A stretch of 64,000 nt of DNA from Pseudonocardia cypriaca (GTDB lineage Bacteria; Actinomycetota; Actinomycetes; Mycobacteriales; Pseudonocardiaceae), in NCBI RefSeq assembly GCF_006717045.1, contig NZ_VFPH01000003.1:1-64000 (forward strand). The letters run 5' to 3'. The position numbers were made by a program, and so were the translations under genes. Positions within the stretch are counted from its first letter, which is position 1; every line of letters starts with the position of its first letter. The notes below the pieces were generated by a model, which made no database searches, was not told where the DNA came from, and saw only the letters and a program-made list of their open reading frames with translations. Below are positions 15,376 to 23,993 of the stretch, in pieces.

Positions 15376-16311
15376 TCAGTCACCCGCGAGCGCCCGCACC
15401 ACCCGCGAAGGCGACGGCCGCCCCAGCCGCTCGGCCATCCACACGCTCGTCGCGACCAGTGCGTCGAGGTCGACCCCGTGCCCGATGCCGAGGCCGTCGA
15501 GCATCCAGACGAGGTCCTCGGTGGCGAGGTTGCCGGTGGCCGACTCGGCGTAGGGGCAGCCGCCGAGCCCGCCTGCGCTCGCGTCGACCGTGCGGACGCC
15601 GCGGCGCAGCGCGGCGAGGGTGTTGGCCAGTGCCTGGCCGTAGGTGTCGTGGAAGTGCACGGCGAGCTGCCGGACGGCCACCCCGGCGGCGACGCAGGCG
15701 TCCAGCACCGCGTCGACGTGGCCGGGGGTGCCGGTGCCGATCGTGTCGCCGAGTGAGATCTGGTGGCAGCCCATCTCGGCGAGCCTGCGGGTCACCGCCG
15801 CCACCTGCTCGGGGGCAACGGCGCCCTCCCACGGGTCGCCGAAGCACATCGAGACGTACCCGCGCACGCGCAGGCCGCCCTCGAGCGCCCGCTTCACCAC
15901 CGGCTCGAACATGGCGAACTGCGAGTCGAGGGTGCTGTTGAGGTTGCGCTGGGCGAACGTGTCGGTGGCGCTCGCGAAGACCGCGACGTGCGAGACACCG
16001 GCGTCCAGCGCCCGGTCCATGCCGCGCTCGTTGGGCACGAGCACCGGGTAGTCGACTCCGTCGGTGCGCACCAGCAGGCGCAGCAGGTCGCCCGCGTCGG
16101 CGAGCTGGGGCACCCACTTGGGGTGCACGAAGCTGGTGGCCTCCAGCACGCGCAGGCCGGCGGCCGCGAGCCGGTGCAGGAACTCGGCCTTCACCTCGAC
16201 CGGCACGATCGCCGACTCGTTCTGCAGCCCGTCCCTCGCCCCGACCTCGTAGATCGTGACGTGCTCCGGCAACCCTGGTGCGGGCACCGGCATCGGAAGG
16301 GGTCTCGTCAC
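15376..16311 (-). CDS. mvaB: Hydroxymethylglutaryl-CoA lyase
   Basis: This 311-residue TIM-barrel enzyme of the HMGL family cleaves HMG-CoA to acetoacetate and acetyl-CoA in leucine catabolism. Visible motifs are EVGARDGLQNE at the N-terminus (metal-binding Asp and catalytic Arg), SFVHPKWVPQLAD, ISLGDTIGTGTPG, HFHDTYGQALAN, and GGLGGCPYAESATGN, which carries the catalytic Cys. Length and motif order are normal. It is 12 bp downstream of the PH-domain gene on the same strand. ATG 16311 was chosen; an internal ATG at 16293 would trim only six residues. Confidence 0.94.
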   Translation of the reverse strand: MTRPLPMPVPAPGLPEHVTIYEVGARDGLQNESAIVPVEVKAEFLHRLAAAGLRVLEATSFVHPKWVPQLADAGDLLRLLVRTDGVDYPVLVPNERGMDRALDAGVSHVAVFASATDTFAQRNLNSTLDSQFAMFEPVVKRALEGGLRVRGYVSMCFGDPWEGAVAPEQVAAVTRRLAEMGCHQISLGDTIGTGTPGHVDAVLDACVAAGVAVRQLAVHFHDTYGQALANTLAALRRGVRTVDASAGGLGGCPYAESATGNLATEDLVWMLDGLGIGHGVDLDALVATSVWMAERLGRPSPSRVVRALAGD

Positions 16312-16323
16312 TGTTCCACCTCG

Positions 16324-16803
16324 CTACTGCCCCACTTCGTTGTAGAGCACCGCGTGCACCTGCCGCACGCCCGGTACGTCGTCGAACTCGAGCGACTCGT
16401 CCGAGTCGGCCTCGACGACCAGCGTGCCCGCTCCGAGCAGCCGTTCCAACAGGCTCTGCCGGATCTGCACGCTGCTGATCCGCCTGAGCGGGATGTCCAT
16501 GCCCTGGCGGGTGAGCACACCCTCCCGCACCAGCACGCGGCGGTCGGTCACCACGAAGTGCGTGGTGCGCCAGCGCAGCACCGGGAACACGGTGAACCGC
16601 CCCACGAGCGCGAGACCGGCGACCGCGAGCCCGAGCCATGCCCACAGCGCCCAGCTCTGCGCGCTCACGACCGCGGCCAGGAAGCTCGCGACCCCGACGA
16701 CGAGCAGCAGCACGACCACCGGCACGACCAGCATCTTCCAGTGCGGGTGCCGGTGAACGACCACCTGCTCGTCCTCCACGAGCAGGTCGTCCGGATAGGC
16801 CAC
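16324..16803 (-). CDS. PH-domain membrane protein (bPH2), Rv3278c-like
   Basis: This 159-residue protein begins DLLVEDEQVVVHRHPHWKML. It has two adjacent hydrophobic segments (VVPVVVLLLVVGVASFLAAV and WALWAWLGLAVAGLALVG), then the bacterial PH core: RWRTTHFVVTDRRVLVREGV, IPLRRISSVQIRQSLLERLL, and GTLVVEADSDES. It is probably an inner-membrane protein with a cytoplasmic PH domain; its function is unknown. It neighbours birA on the same strand, the order of Rv3278c-birA in mycobacteria. Confidence 0.9.
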   Translation of the reverse strand: MAYPDDLLVEDEQVVVHRHPHWKMLVVPVVVLLLVVGVASFLAAVVSAQSWALWAWLGLAVAGLALVGRFTVFPVLRWRTTHFVVTDRRVLVREGVLTRQGMDIPLRRISSVQIRQSLLERLLGAGTLVVEADSDESLEFDDVPGVRQVHAVLYNEVGQ

Positions 16804-16854
16804 GCCGCCACGGTAGGCGTTGTCCGGTGGCGCCGCGCAGATGGACGCGCGCGG

Positions 16855-17661
16855 TTACCCGGACGGGCGCAGGTGCACCACGTCGCCTGCGGCGACGGCG
16901 CGCCGGTGGCCCGCAGGGTCGAGCAGCAGGAGCCGCCCGTCGCGGTCGACGTCCTCGGCGATGCCGCGCCAGACCGTTCCACCCGGCAGCTCGACCCTGA
17001 CCTCAGAGCCGAGGGTGACGCAGCCGCGCCGGTAGTCGGCCCGCAGCCGGGTGGCCTCCGCGTCGCCGCGGCCTGCCCGCCACACGGACTCCCGCTCGGC
17101 GAGGCAGCTCAGCAGGGTGGTGAGCACCTGCATGCGGTCGACGACGGCGCCCTCGGCGGCGAGTGACGTGGCACCCGGCTGGTCGGGGGGCGAGGCCGCG
17201 ACGTTCAGCCCGATGCCCACGACGACGGCCGGCCGGACGGCGTCGGCGACCTCGGCGAGGATCCCCGCCGCCTTGCGCTGCCCGGCCCCGAGCAGCAGGT
17301 CGTTCGGCCACTTGAGCCCGGCGGGGACGTCGCACACCGCGCGGACGGCGTCGAGCAGCGCGAGCCCCGCGAGCAGCGGCAGCCAGGCGAACCGGGCGGG
17401 CGGCACGCCGGTGGGGCGCAGCAGCACGCTGACCGTGATCCCGGTGCCCGGTGGGGCCACCCAGGTGCGGCTGAGCCGTCCGCGCCCGGACTCCTGGTGC
17501 TCGGCGACGAGGACGGTGCGGTCCGGCGCGCCGTCGGCTGCGGCGGCGAGGAGGTCGGCGTTGGTGGAGCCGGTGCGCTCGACCACGTCGACCTGCTCCC
17601 ACCGTCCGGTGAGCGCAGCCCGAAGGGCGGCTGCGTCCAGCGGCTCGACGGTCCGGTGCAT
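16855..17661 (-). CDS. birA: Biotin--[acetyl-CoA-carboxylase] ligase
   Basis: This 268-residue ligase attaches biotin to the carboxylase alpha subunit. It lacks the N-terminal DNA-binding domain of E. coli BirA, so it is a class I, non-repressor enzyme. Motifs are GSTNADLLAAAADG, the adenylate-binding ESGRGRLSRTWVAPPGTG (GRGR), GLKWPNDLLLG (KWPND), and a C-terminal beta-barrel DRDGRLLLLDPAGHRRAVAAGD. ATG 17661 fits this fold. It is divergent from accD5, which encodes part of its target complex; the 188-bp gap must carry both promoters. Confidence 0.95.
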   Translation of the reverse strand: MHRTVEPLDAAALRAALTGRWEQVDVVERTGSTNADLLAAAADGAPDRTVLVAEHQESGRGRLSRTWVAPPGTGITVSVLLRPTGVPPARFAWLPLLAGLALLDAVRAVCDVPAGLKWPNDLLLGAGQRKAAGILAEVADAVRPAVVVGIGLNVAASPPDQPGATSLAAEGAVVDRMQVLTTLLSCLAERESVWRAGRGDAEATRLRADYRRGCVTLGSEVRVELPGGTVWRGIAEDVDRDGRLLLLDPAGHRRAVAAGDVVHLRPSG

Positions 17662-17849
17662 GGCTGGTGACGCTACCGGCGAGTCACCGGGACCGCTTGG
17701 CTTTCCACGCACGGGCGACGGACGGCGGCCGGGCGTCGCCGGACGCGCTCCGGTCCGCGCCGACCCGCGCCGACCCGCGCGTGCAACCTCCCGGCTGCGT
17801 GACGCGCATCGCGTCGGCGCAGCCGCGGGCGGCGATAGGCTCCGGGGCC

Positions 17850-19481
17850 ATGAGCGCCGCAACGGAGCCGTTCGCGTCCGGCCCCGACGAGCCGGACATC
17901 CACACCACCGCGGGCAAGCTGGCCGACCTGTACCAGCGCGTGGACGCCGCGGTGCACGCCGGCAGCGAGGCCGCCGTCGAGCGGCAGCACGCCAAGGGCC
18001 GCCAGACCGCGCGAGAACGCATCGACCAGCTGCTCGACCCCGGCTCGTTCGTCGAACTCGACGCGCTCACCCGGCATCGCTCCACCAACTTCGGGATGCA
18101 GGAGAAGCGCCCGTTCGGCGACGGCGTCGTCACCGGCACCGGCACGATCGACGGCCGGCCGGTGGCGGTGTTCAGCCAGGACGCCACGGTGTTCGGTGGC
18201 GCGCTCGGCGAGGTGTACGGCGAGAAGATCGTCAAGGTCATGGACCTGGCCGCCAAGATCGGCTGCCCGGTCATCGGCATCAACGACGGCGGCGGGGCCC
18301 GCATCCAGGAGGGCGTGGTCGCGCTCGGGCTCTACGGCGAGATCTTCGTGCGCAACGTCCGCAGCTCCGGTGTGATCCCGCAGATCTCGCTGGTGATGGG
18401 GCCGTGCGCGGGCGGCGCGGTCTACTCCCCCGCGATCACCGACTTCACCGTGATGGTCGACGGCACCAGCCACATGTTCATCACCGGCCCGGACATCATC
18501 AAGACGGTCACCGGCGAGGACGTCGACTTCGAGGAGCTCGGCGGCGGCCGGGCGCACAACACGAAGTCCGGCGTGGCGCACTACCTCGCAGAGGACGAGG
18601 CCGACGCCTTCTCCTACGTGAAGGAGCTGCTGTCGTTCCTGCCGTCGAACAACCTGTCCGACCCGCCGTCCTACCCGGCACCGGAGCCGACCGACGGCGC
18701 CATCGCCGACGCGCTCACCGACACCGACCTCGAGCTCGACGCGATCATCCCCGACTCGCCCAACACCCCGTACGACATCCACGAGGTGATCACGCGGGTG
18801 CTCGACGACGGCGAGTTCCTCGAGGTGCACGCGCTCTTCGCACCCAACATCGTCGTCGGTTTCGGGCGGGTCGACGGCAGGTCGGTCGGCGTGGTGGCGA
18901 ACCAGCCCACCCAGTTCGCTGGGTGCCTGGACATCGACGCCTCCGAGAAGGCGGCCCGGTTCGTCCGCACCTGCGACGCGTTCAACATCCCGATCCTCAC
19001 GTTCGTGGACGTTCCCGGCTTCCTCCCGGGCACCGAACAGGAGTGGAACGGGATCATCCGCCGCGGCGCCAAGCTGATCTACGCGTACGCCGAGGCCACC
19101 GTCCCCAAGGTCACTGTGATCACCCGCAAGGCCTACGGCGGGGCCTACGACGTGATGGGCTCCAAGCACCTCGGGGCGGACGTGAACATCGCGTGGCCCA
19201 CCGCGCAGATCGCCGTCACCGGGGCGGCGGGCGCGGTCAGCATCCTCTACCGCAAGGAGCTCGCCCAGCTGTCGGGCGACGAGCTCGCCACGCGCAGGGT
19301 GGAACTCCAGCAGGAGTACGAGGACACGCTCGCCAACCCCTACATCGCGGCCGACCGCGGGTACATCGACGGCGTGATCCCGCCGTCGCACACGCGCGGT
19401 CACGTCGCGCGGGCGCTGCAGCTGCTCGCCACGAAGCGGGAGGCCGTCCCCGCGCGCAAGCACGGGAACATCCCGCTGTGA
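17850..19481 (+). CDS. accD5: Acyl-CoA (propionyl-CoA) carboxylase beta subunit, AccD5-like
   Basis: This 543-residue carboxyltransferase transfers CO2 from carboxybiotin to acetyl- or propionyl-CoA, giving malonyl- or methylmalonyl-CoA. Visible are the N-terminal AKGRQTARERIDQLLDPGSF, the oxyanion loops INDGGGARIQEG and MGPCAGGAVYSPAITDF, and the C-domain DVPGFLPGTEQEWNGIIRRG with KAYGGAYDVMGSKHL. Length is normal for AccD5. ATG 17850 is in the position expected for this family. It overlaps accE by 4 bases. The birA-accD5-accE arrangement matches mycobacteria, which supports the symbol; acyl chain-length preference is inferred. Confidence 0.94.
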   Translation: MSAATEPFASGPDEPDIHTTAGKLADLYQRVDAAVHAGSEAAVERQHAKGRQTARERIDQLLDPGSFVELDALTRHRSTNFGMQEKRPFGDGVVTGTGTIDGRPVAVFSQDATVFGGALGEVYGEKIVKVMDLAAKIGCPVIGINDGGGARIQEGVVALGLYGEIFVRNVRSSGVIPQISLVMGPCAGGAVYSPAITDFTVMVDGTSHMFITGPDIIKTVTGEDVDFEELGGGRAHNTKSGVAHYLAEDEADAFSYVKELLSFLPSNNLSDPPSYPAPEPTDGAIADALTDTDLELDAIIPDSPNTPYDIHEVITRVLDDGEFLEVHALFAPNIVVGFGRVDGRSVGVVANQPTQFAGCLDIDASEKAARFVRTCDAFNIPILTFVDVPGFLPGTEQEWNGIIRRGAKLIYAYAEATVPKVTVITRKAYGGAYDVMGSKHLGADVNIAWPTAQIAVTGAAGAVSILYRKELAQLSGDELATRRVELQQEYEDTLANPYIAADRGYIDGVIPPSHTRGHVARALQLLATKREAVPARKHGNIPL

Positions 19482-19720
19482 CGGGAACCGAGGCGACGGG
19501 CACGCCGGAGGAGCGCAGGGCGGCGTTCCAGGTGGTCAGGGGCGAGCCGTCGGACGAGGAGCTCGCGGCGCTGACGGTCGTGCTCGCCGCCGTCGCCGCG
19601 CCCGCACCCGGCCCGGAGACGCCTCCGGCCCGGAGCCGCTGGTCCGATCCCGCCGCGCGGTTCCGGACGCCGCTCCACCCGGGCCCCGGTGCGTGGCGCA
19701 CGTCGACCTGGCCGCGCTGA
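19478..19720 (+). CDS. accE: Acyl-CoA carboxylase epsilon subunit
   Basis: This 80-residue protein starts at GTG 19478, overlapping the accD5 stop by 4 bases. It contains AFQVVRGEPSDEELAALTVV, the short helix that binds the carboxyltransferase core. It ends WRTSTWPR, as epsilon subunits of actinobacterial carboxylases do. The Ala/Pro-rich middle (PAPGPETPPARSR) is a linker. It would stabilise the AccA3-AccD5 complex. Identification rests on these short motifs plus position. Confidence 0.9.
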   Translation: MTGTEATGTPEERRAAFQVVRGEPSDEELAALTVVLAAVAAPAPGPETPPARSRWSDPAARFRTPLHPGPGAWRTSTWPR

Positions 19721-19738
19721 CCGGCCGCTAAGCCGACC

Positions 19739-19787
19739 TCAAAGCTTCCTCAAGCCGGTGGCCGGGCCCGGTGGTGCAGCCCACACT
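19739..19787 (+). promoter_or_regulatory. Shared regulatory/promoter element, copy A
   Basis: TCAA at 19739, then 9 bases, then AAG (an 11-bp-spaced TCAAA/TCAAG pair), followed by CACACT at 19782-19787. The same elements at almost the same spacing precede 27154 and 31584. The downstream start (19832) is 45 bases past CACACT. It could be a response-regulator direct-repeat site plus a -10 region; the regulator is unknown. Confidence 0.5.
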
Positions 19788-19831
19788 CGGGGCATGGGCC
19801 GGGGCCGCCCGGCCACGAGGAGGCGATCGAG

Positions 19832-19978
19832 GTGGAAGCAGTCATCTGGTTCGGCATCGCCGCGATCATCGTGATCGCCCTGGTGATCGCCGCGATCGGC
19901 CGGCCGCCCGACGGCCCGGGCGGCGACCGCGAACCCGTCGCACGGGGCAGCTCGCGACCCGGAGACGACGGGTTCTGA
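19832..19978 (+). CDS. Small single-pass membrane protein
   Basis: This 48-residue protein starts at GTG 19832 behind a strong GAGGAGG (19818-19824). It has one hydrophobic helix (VIWFGIAAIIVIALVIAAIG, residues 4-23), then a hydrophilic tail rich in Gly, Pro, Asp and Arg ending RPGDDGF. No family is recognised. It stands alone between accE and a terminator, with the shared element at 19739 upstream, and that element plus the good ribosome-binding site supports it being real. Confidence 0.65.
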   Translation: MEAVIWFGIAAIIVIALVIAAIGRPPDGPGGDREPVARGSSRPGDDGF

Positions 19979-19990
19979 GCCACCTCGCCC

Positions 19991-20024
19991 GACCGGCCCG
20001 TCCCCCTCGGGGGGCGGGCCGGTC
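19991..20024. terminator. Bidirectional hairpin terminator
   Basis: GACCGGCCCG (19991-20000) pairs with CGGGCCGGTC (20015-20024), and an inner C-run/G-run extends the stem. It separates the plus-strand small membrane gene (stop 19978) from the minus-strand conservon (stop 20042), so it can end both. Confidence 0.75.
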
Positions 20025-20041
20025 TGCGTCGGGCGGTCGGC

Positions 20042-20623
20042 TCAGCCGGCCCGCACCACCGAGGTCCGGGCGAGGGCGTGCTCGACCAGCGTCACGAGCG
20101 TGTCCCGGCTGGAGTGCGGGTCCCGCGCGTCCATCCACACGAGCGGGCAGTCCGAGGACAGCGCGAGCGCGTCGCGCACGGTGTCGATGTCGTAGTCGTC
20201 GGCGCCCGGGAACCGGTTGACGCCGACCACGAACGGCAGCCGCCGGTTCTCGAAGAAGTCGATCGCGGGGAAGCAGTCGTCGATCCGGCGCAGGTCCACC
20301 AGCACGACCGCGCCGACGGAGCCGCGGGCGAGCTCGTCCCACATGAACCAGAACCGGGACTGCCCCGGCGTACCGAAGAGGTACAGGATCAGCGAGTCGT
20401 CGACGGTGATGCGCCCGAAGTCCATCGCCACCGTGGTGGTGGTCTTGGTGGGCACCATGTCGGCCTCGTCCACCCCGATGGAGGCGGTGGTCATGGCCTG
20501 CTCCGTGAGCAGCGGCGGGATCTCCGAGAGCGAACTCACGAGGGTCGTCTTGCCGACCCCGAACCCGCCGGCGATGAGCACCTTGAGCGGGACCAGGTCG
20601 TCGGGATCAGTGTGAGCGTGCAC
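20042..20623 (-). CDS. Conservon small GTPase (CvnD-type)
   Basis: This 193-residue Ras-like/ATP-GTP-binding protein has P-loop GGFGVGKTTLV (residues ~17-27), the switch region TTTTVAMDFGRI, FGTPGQSRFWFMWDEL in place of the usual DTAGQ, and a VGVNRFPGA loop resembling NKxD. These proteins act with a roadblock protein and a membrane sensor as a eukaryote-like G-protein signalling set in actinobacteria. GTG 20623 overlaps the cvnC-type gene by 17 bases. It is last in the operon and ends at the hairpin 19991-20024. Confidence 0.92.
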   Translation of the reverse strand: MHAHTDPDDLVPLKVLIAGGFGVGKTTLVSSLSEIPPLLTEQAMTTASIGVDEADMVPTKTTTTVAMDFGRITVDDSLILYLFGTPGQSRFWFMWDELARGSVGAVVLVDLRRIDDCFPAIDFFENRRLPFVVGVNRFPGADDYDIDTVRDALALSSDCPLVWMDARDPHSSRDTLVTLVEHALARTSVVRAG

Positions 20624-21005
20624 GAAGCCCCTCCAACAGCCGTTCCAAGATCTCGGGCGCCGGGCTGCCGTCCACCGAAGGCGGGAGGTGAACGGCCAGG
20701 TACCCGGCGTCGACAAGGTCGCTGACGAGCACCCTGGCCACCCCGACCGGTACGCGCAGCGCCGCGCCGATCTCGACCACCGAGATCGGACGCGCGGCGA
20801 GCTCGACGGTCGCGCGGTACTCCAGGTGCAGCTCGTCGGCTCGGTGGCCCGCAGGCGTGACGGTCACCAGCGTCTCCACCGGCAGCTCCGCACCGGTGGA
20901 GGAGCGGGTGCGCCCGCCGGTGAGCGCGTACACCGGCACCACGCGGCCGCCGTGCGCCTCCTGCACGCCGGACGGTTGGCGACCGAGGGCGTCCCGAAGC
21001 GACAC
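20607..21005 (-). CDS. Conservon DUF742 protein (CvnC-type)
   Basis: This 132-residue protein has the DUF742 signature VPVYALTGGRTRSS followed by VETLVTVTP, and a C-terminal winged-helix-like half (ISVVEIGAALRVPVGVARVL, then VSDLVDAGYLAVH). It is the third component of conservon operons, with an uncertain but probably adaptor role. GTG 21005 begins 3 bases after the roadblock gene stop; the N-terminal ~25 residues are poorly conserved, so the start could shift slightly. Confidence 0.88.
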   Translation of the reverse strand: MSLRDALGRQPSGVQEAHGGRVVPVYALTGGRTRSSTGAELPVETLVTVTPAGHRADELHLEYRATVELAARPISVVEIGAALRVPVGVARVLVSDLVDAGYLAVHLPPSVDGSPAPEILERLLEGLRARSH

Positions 21006-21007
21006 CG

Positions 21008-21409
21008 CTACCGTCCCGCGCTCGCCCGCGGAGCGGGTGTGAGTGCGTGGCCCACCCGCGCAGCGAGCATCGTCATCTCGTAGCCGACCATGCCGATGTC
21101 GCACTGCCGGCGCGTGAACACCGCCAGCGTGGCTCCTTGGCTGACCGACGAGACGAACAGGTAGCCACCGGCCATCTCGAGGATGGTCTGGGTGACGGGC
21201 CCCGCGTCGAGCAGGTGCGAGGTGCCACGGGCCAGGCTGACGAGCCCCGACGCGGCGGCGGCGAGCTGGTCTCCCAGCGCGACGCTGACGTCGGGGGACA
21301 ATGCCAGCCGCAGGCCGTCGCCGGAGACCACCACACCGTGGACGACCCCGGGCACGTCGCGTGCGAACTCCGCGAGCAACCAGTCCAGCTGCCCTGATCG
21401 GCCGCTCAC
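21008..21409 (-). CDS. Conservon roadblock/LC7 protein (CvnB-type)
   Basis: This 133-residue roadblock/LC7 fold reads LDWLLAEFARDVPGVVHGVV, then GDGLRLALS, LAAAASGLVSLARGTSHLL, and GYLFVSSVSQGATLAVF. Such proteins act as GTPase-activating or scaffold partners of the CvnD GTPase. GTG 21409 overlaps the sensor gene stop by 4 bases (GTGA). Length and position are standard for conservons. Confidence 0.93.
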   Translation of the reverse strand: MSGRSGQLDWLLAEFARDVPGVVHGVVVSGDGLRLALSPDVSVALGDQLAAAASGLVSLARGTSHLLDAGPVTQTILEMAGGYLFVSSVSQGATLAVFTRRQCDIGMVGYEMTMLAARVGHALTPAPRASAGR

Positions 21410-23439
21410 TGACGAATCCCTCCTGCCGTTCCCGTTTCGTCGACGACGGCCTGCGCCGCCTGCCGGCTCGCCTGGTACCGCGACAGCGCACTGGCCGCGG
21501 CACCGTCGATCTGGGGCGCCTCTGCGCCTTCGCCCGCCACCGGCTGCCGCAGCTCCGGCGCGAGGTGCGCCTGTGGCACCCGCCGCCGCAGGCCCGGCTT
21601 GCCGTTCTCGGCGGCCTCCCCGTTGCGCCTGGGCGTCGGGATCTCCGGCTCGGCCGGGACGTCGGCGACGTCCGGCTCCGGGGCGGGCTTCGACGTCGCC
21701 TGCGGGGCCGAGGGCAACGCCTGCTGATCCCGGGGTGTGGGAGAGGGGTGCCACCCCGGCGACCGCTTCCCGTTGGCCCCACGCCCGCCGTCGACGGGCT
21801 GACGATCGGTGTGCCGGGTGGGCGAGCCCACCGATTCCGGGTTCCACCACCCGCGCCAGCCACCGTCGGGCGCGCCGTCGAGGCCGTGCCTGTTCGAGCC
21901 GAGCATCTCCGTCGGCACGGACCAGCGGGACGCCGACGATCCGTTCGTGCCCGCGCTGCGCACGGCGCCGGCCGTGGAGAGCGGCTCGACCCAGCCCGTG
22001 TTCTCCAGCGGGTGGTCGTCGAACCGCGGCTCGCGGCGGTGCACCCGGCCCGTGACGTACGGCCGCGCCTCCGTCACGCCCGTGTCGGGCGGGAGCACGA
22101 CGTCGGCAGGCGCGACCGCGAAGAGCGCCGCGGGGAGCGCGATGACGGCGGTGACGCCGGAACCGGGGGTGTTGCCGAGCGAGACCGAGATGCCGTGGCG
22201 GGCGGCGAGCCGCGCGACCACGTGGAAGCCCAGCCGTTGCGCGACCGCGAGGTCGACCTCCCGTGGGCTCGCGAGGAGCTCGTTGGCGGCGACGAGGTCG
22301 GCGGCCGGCATACCGACGCCCCAGTCCTCGATCGTCAGCAGGTAGCCGCCCTCGTCGCGCCGGTCGGGCCTCGCCCGGATGGTCACCGCCGTGTCCGGTG
22401 GCGAGAAGCGCACCGCGTTCTCGGTGAGCTCGGCGACCAGGTGGGTGAGGTCGGCGACGGAGGCACCGGACACCGCGATCCGGTCGTCGATGGCGAACAC
22501 GACGCGGTCGAGGTCCTCGGTCTCGGCGATCGCGGCGCGCACGACGTCGCGCAGCGGGACCGGGGCCGACCAGGTTCGCGGGGGCTGCTCACCGGCGAGC
22601 ACCAGCAGGCTCTCGGCGTTGCGGCGCACGCGGGTGGCGAGGTGGTCCAGCGTGAACAGCTGGGAGAGGGCGTCGGGGTCGCGCTCCTTCTCCTCGAGCT
22701 GGTTGATGATGTCCAGCTGGCGGTAGAGCATGCTCTGGTTGCGCCGCGCGAGGTTGACCAGCATCTCGGAGGTGAAGCGACGGCGCCCGATCTCGGCGTC
22801 CGCCGTGATCAGCCTGCGGCCGAGCGCCTCCTTCTCCGTCTGCTCCTCCTCCGTGATCCGCCAGAAGATCACCATGCCGACGCACGCGAGGAGCACCGCG
22901 ACGCCGTGGATGATCGACCACAGCCACGGGTGCGCCTGGGCCGCCGGGTGGTTGAAGATCAGGCTGCTGATCCAGAGCGTGCCGAGACCGTGGCTGATCA
23001 CGGTGAACGCCACGTTCCACAGGAACGGCACCCAGTCCTGGTAGAGCGCGATGAACCCGATGATGATGAAGAAGTGGAAGTGCGCCTCGATGCTGCCCGA
23101 GGTGAGCACCACGAGGCCGATCGAGCAGAAGACGAGGCCACCCGTCGTGGAGAACGACGCCAGTCGGCGCGTGCGCAGCACGTGACCGAGCACCAGGAAG
23201 CCCACCGGCCCGATCAGCGTGTACCCGATGATCAGGGGTGAGTTGCCGAGAACGACGCCGAGTGCGGCCATGGCGGGCACGTGGATCAGCAGGACCCACT
23301 GCAACAGGCGGTGGCGTCGCTGCCACGACCGGTCGTCGAGCGTGTTGCCGCGAGGCAGGTAGGCCAGCAGGCGACTCACCGCCCGGCCCGTTCCGTCGGT
23401 TCCCTCCTCGGGAGGGCCGATCGGCGCACTGGTCTGCAT
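21406..23439 (-). CDS. Conservon membrane sensor-ATPase (CvnA-type)
   Basis: This 677-residue histidine kinase-like protein has about six hydrophobic segments in residues 45-220 (for example LLQWVLLIHVPAMAALGVVL and FFIIIGFIALY), with SIEAHFHFF in one loop. A cytoplasmic helical region (SEMLVNLARRNQSMLYRQL) precedes an HATPase_c domain: N-box HLVAELTENAVRFSP, G1 IEDWGVGM, G2 PGSGVTAVIALP. The C-terminal ~220 residues are Pro/Gly-rich and disordered. The helical region lacks a standard phospho-acceptor His box, as in other CvnA proteins. It is first in the cvnABCD operon. Confidence 0.92.
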   Translation of the reverse strand: MQTSAPIGPPEEGTDGTGRAVSRLLAYLPRGNTLDDRSWQRRHRLLQWVLLIHVPAMAALGVVLGNSPLIIGYTLIGPVGFLVLGHVLRTRRLASFSTTGGLVFCSIGLVVLTSGSIEAHFHFFIIIGFIALYQDWVPFLWNVAFTVISHGLGTLWISSLIFNHPAAQAHPWLWSIIHGVAVLLACVGMVIFWRITEEEQTEKEALGRRLITADAEIGRRRFTSEMLVNLARRNQSMLYRQLDIINQLEEKERDPDALSQLFTLDHLATRVRRNAESLLVLAGEQPPRTWSAPVPLRDVVRAAIAETEDLDRVVFAIDDRIAVSGASVADLTHLVAELTENAVRFSPPDTAVTIRARPDRRDEGGYLLTIEDWGVGMPAADLVAANELLASPREVDLAVAQRLGFHVVARLAARHGISVSLGNTPGSGVTAVIALPAALFAVAPADVVLPPDTGVTEARPYVTGRVHRREPRFDDHPLENTGWVEPLSTAGAVRSAGTNGSSASRWSVPTEMLGSNRHGLDGAPDGGWRGWWNPESVGSPTRHTDRQPVDGGRGANGKRSPGWHPSPTPRDQQALPSAPQATSKPAPEPDVADVPAEPEIPTPRRNGEAAENGKPGLRRRVPQAHLAPELRQPVAGEGAEAPQIDGAAASALSRYQASRQAAQAVVDETGTAGGIRQ

Positions 23440-23993
23440 GGAGGTCTACTCCGTCCGGTCGAGGCGGCCATTCCGTGCTCCTGGTTGGCGGACAGTACAA
23501 GGCGAACGGCGACGCTCAGCGGTAGTCATCAAGCCATTGCGCGAAATGGCCTAACCGCTGAACCGCTCGACCCTGCAGCTCGTCCGTTCGGCTCATTCAC
23601 GACTCGGAGAAAAGCTGGCTGGCCACCAGGATCAATTACGGCTAGCATGCATCCGGATGCGAAGCGTAACTGCCAAGCGTCTCTGAGCGCCCGCGGGCAG
23701 CCGCTGGGCGCGCTGTACCGAACGGTGCGTGTTCGCGACGTTCAGCCTAACTGAATTACGCCAAATGGCCGCAGCACTGCGTCCGTTCGTTGCTGTCTAG
23801 TGCAGCCATCGGCCGGTTACAGTGCGATCACGCACCTCTTCTCGCTCCCCATAACGAGGCGGCGGGCGGAAGGGTTCAGTGAAACCCCGCGGGTGTCAGG
23901 GCCGGCACCCGTCATGGGAGCGCAGATGCACGGTTCGCCTATTCGGGCAACCGTCATTGCGCTGTGCTCGGAATCGCGACTACGGAGATCGGC
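23440..23993. other. Intergenic region between the divergent conservon and hoxX genes
   Basis: About 550 bases with lower GC than the flanks and no convincing gene. It holds a nested hairpin at 23517-23560: GCCATT/AATGGC around GCGCGA, with an outer CAGCGGTAG / CTAACCGCTG pair. This lies about 80 bp upstream of the sensor gene and may be an operator. Nothing else was recognised. Confidence 0.4.
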
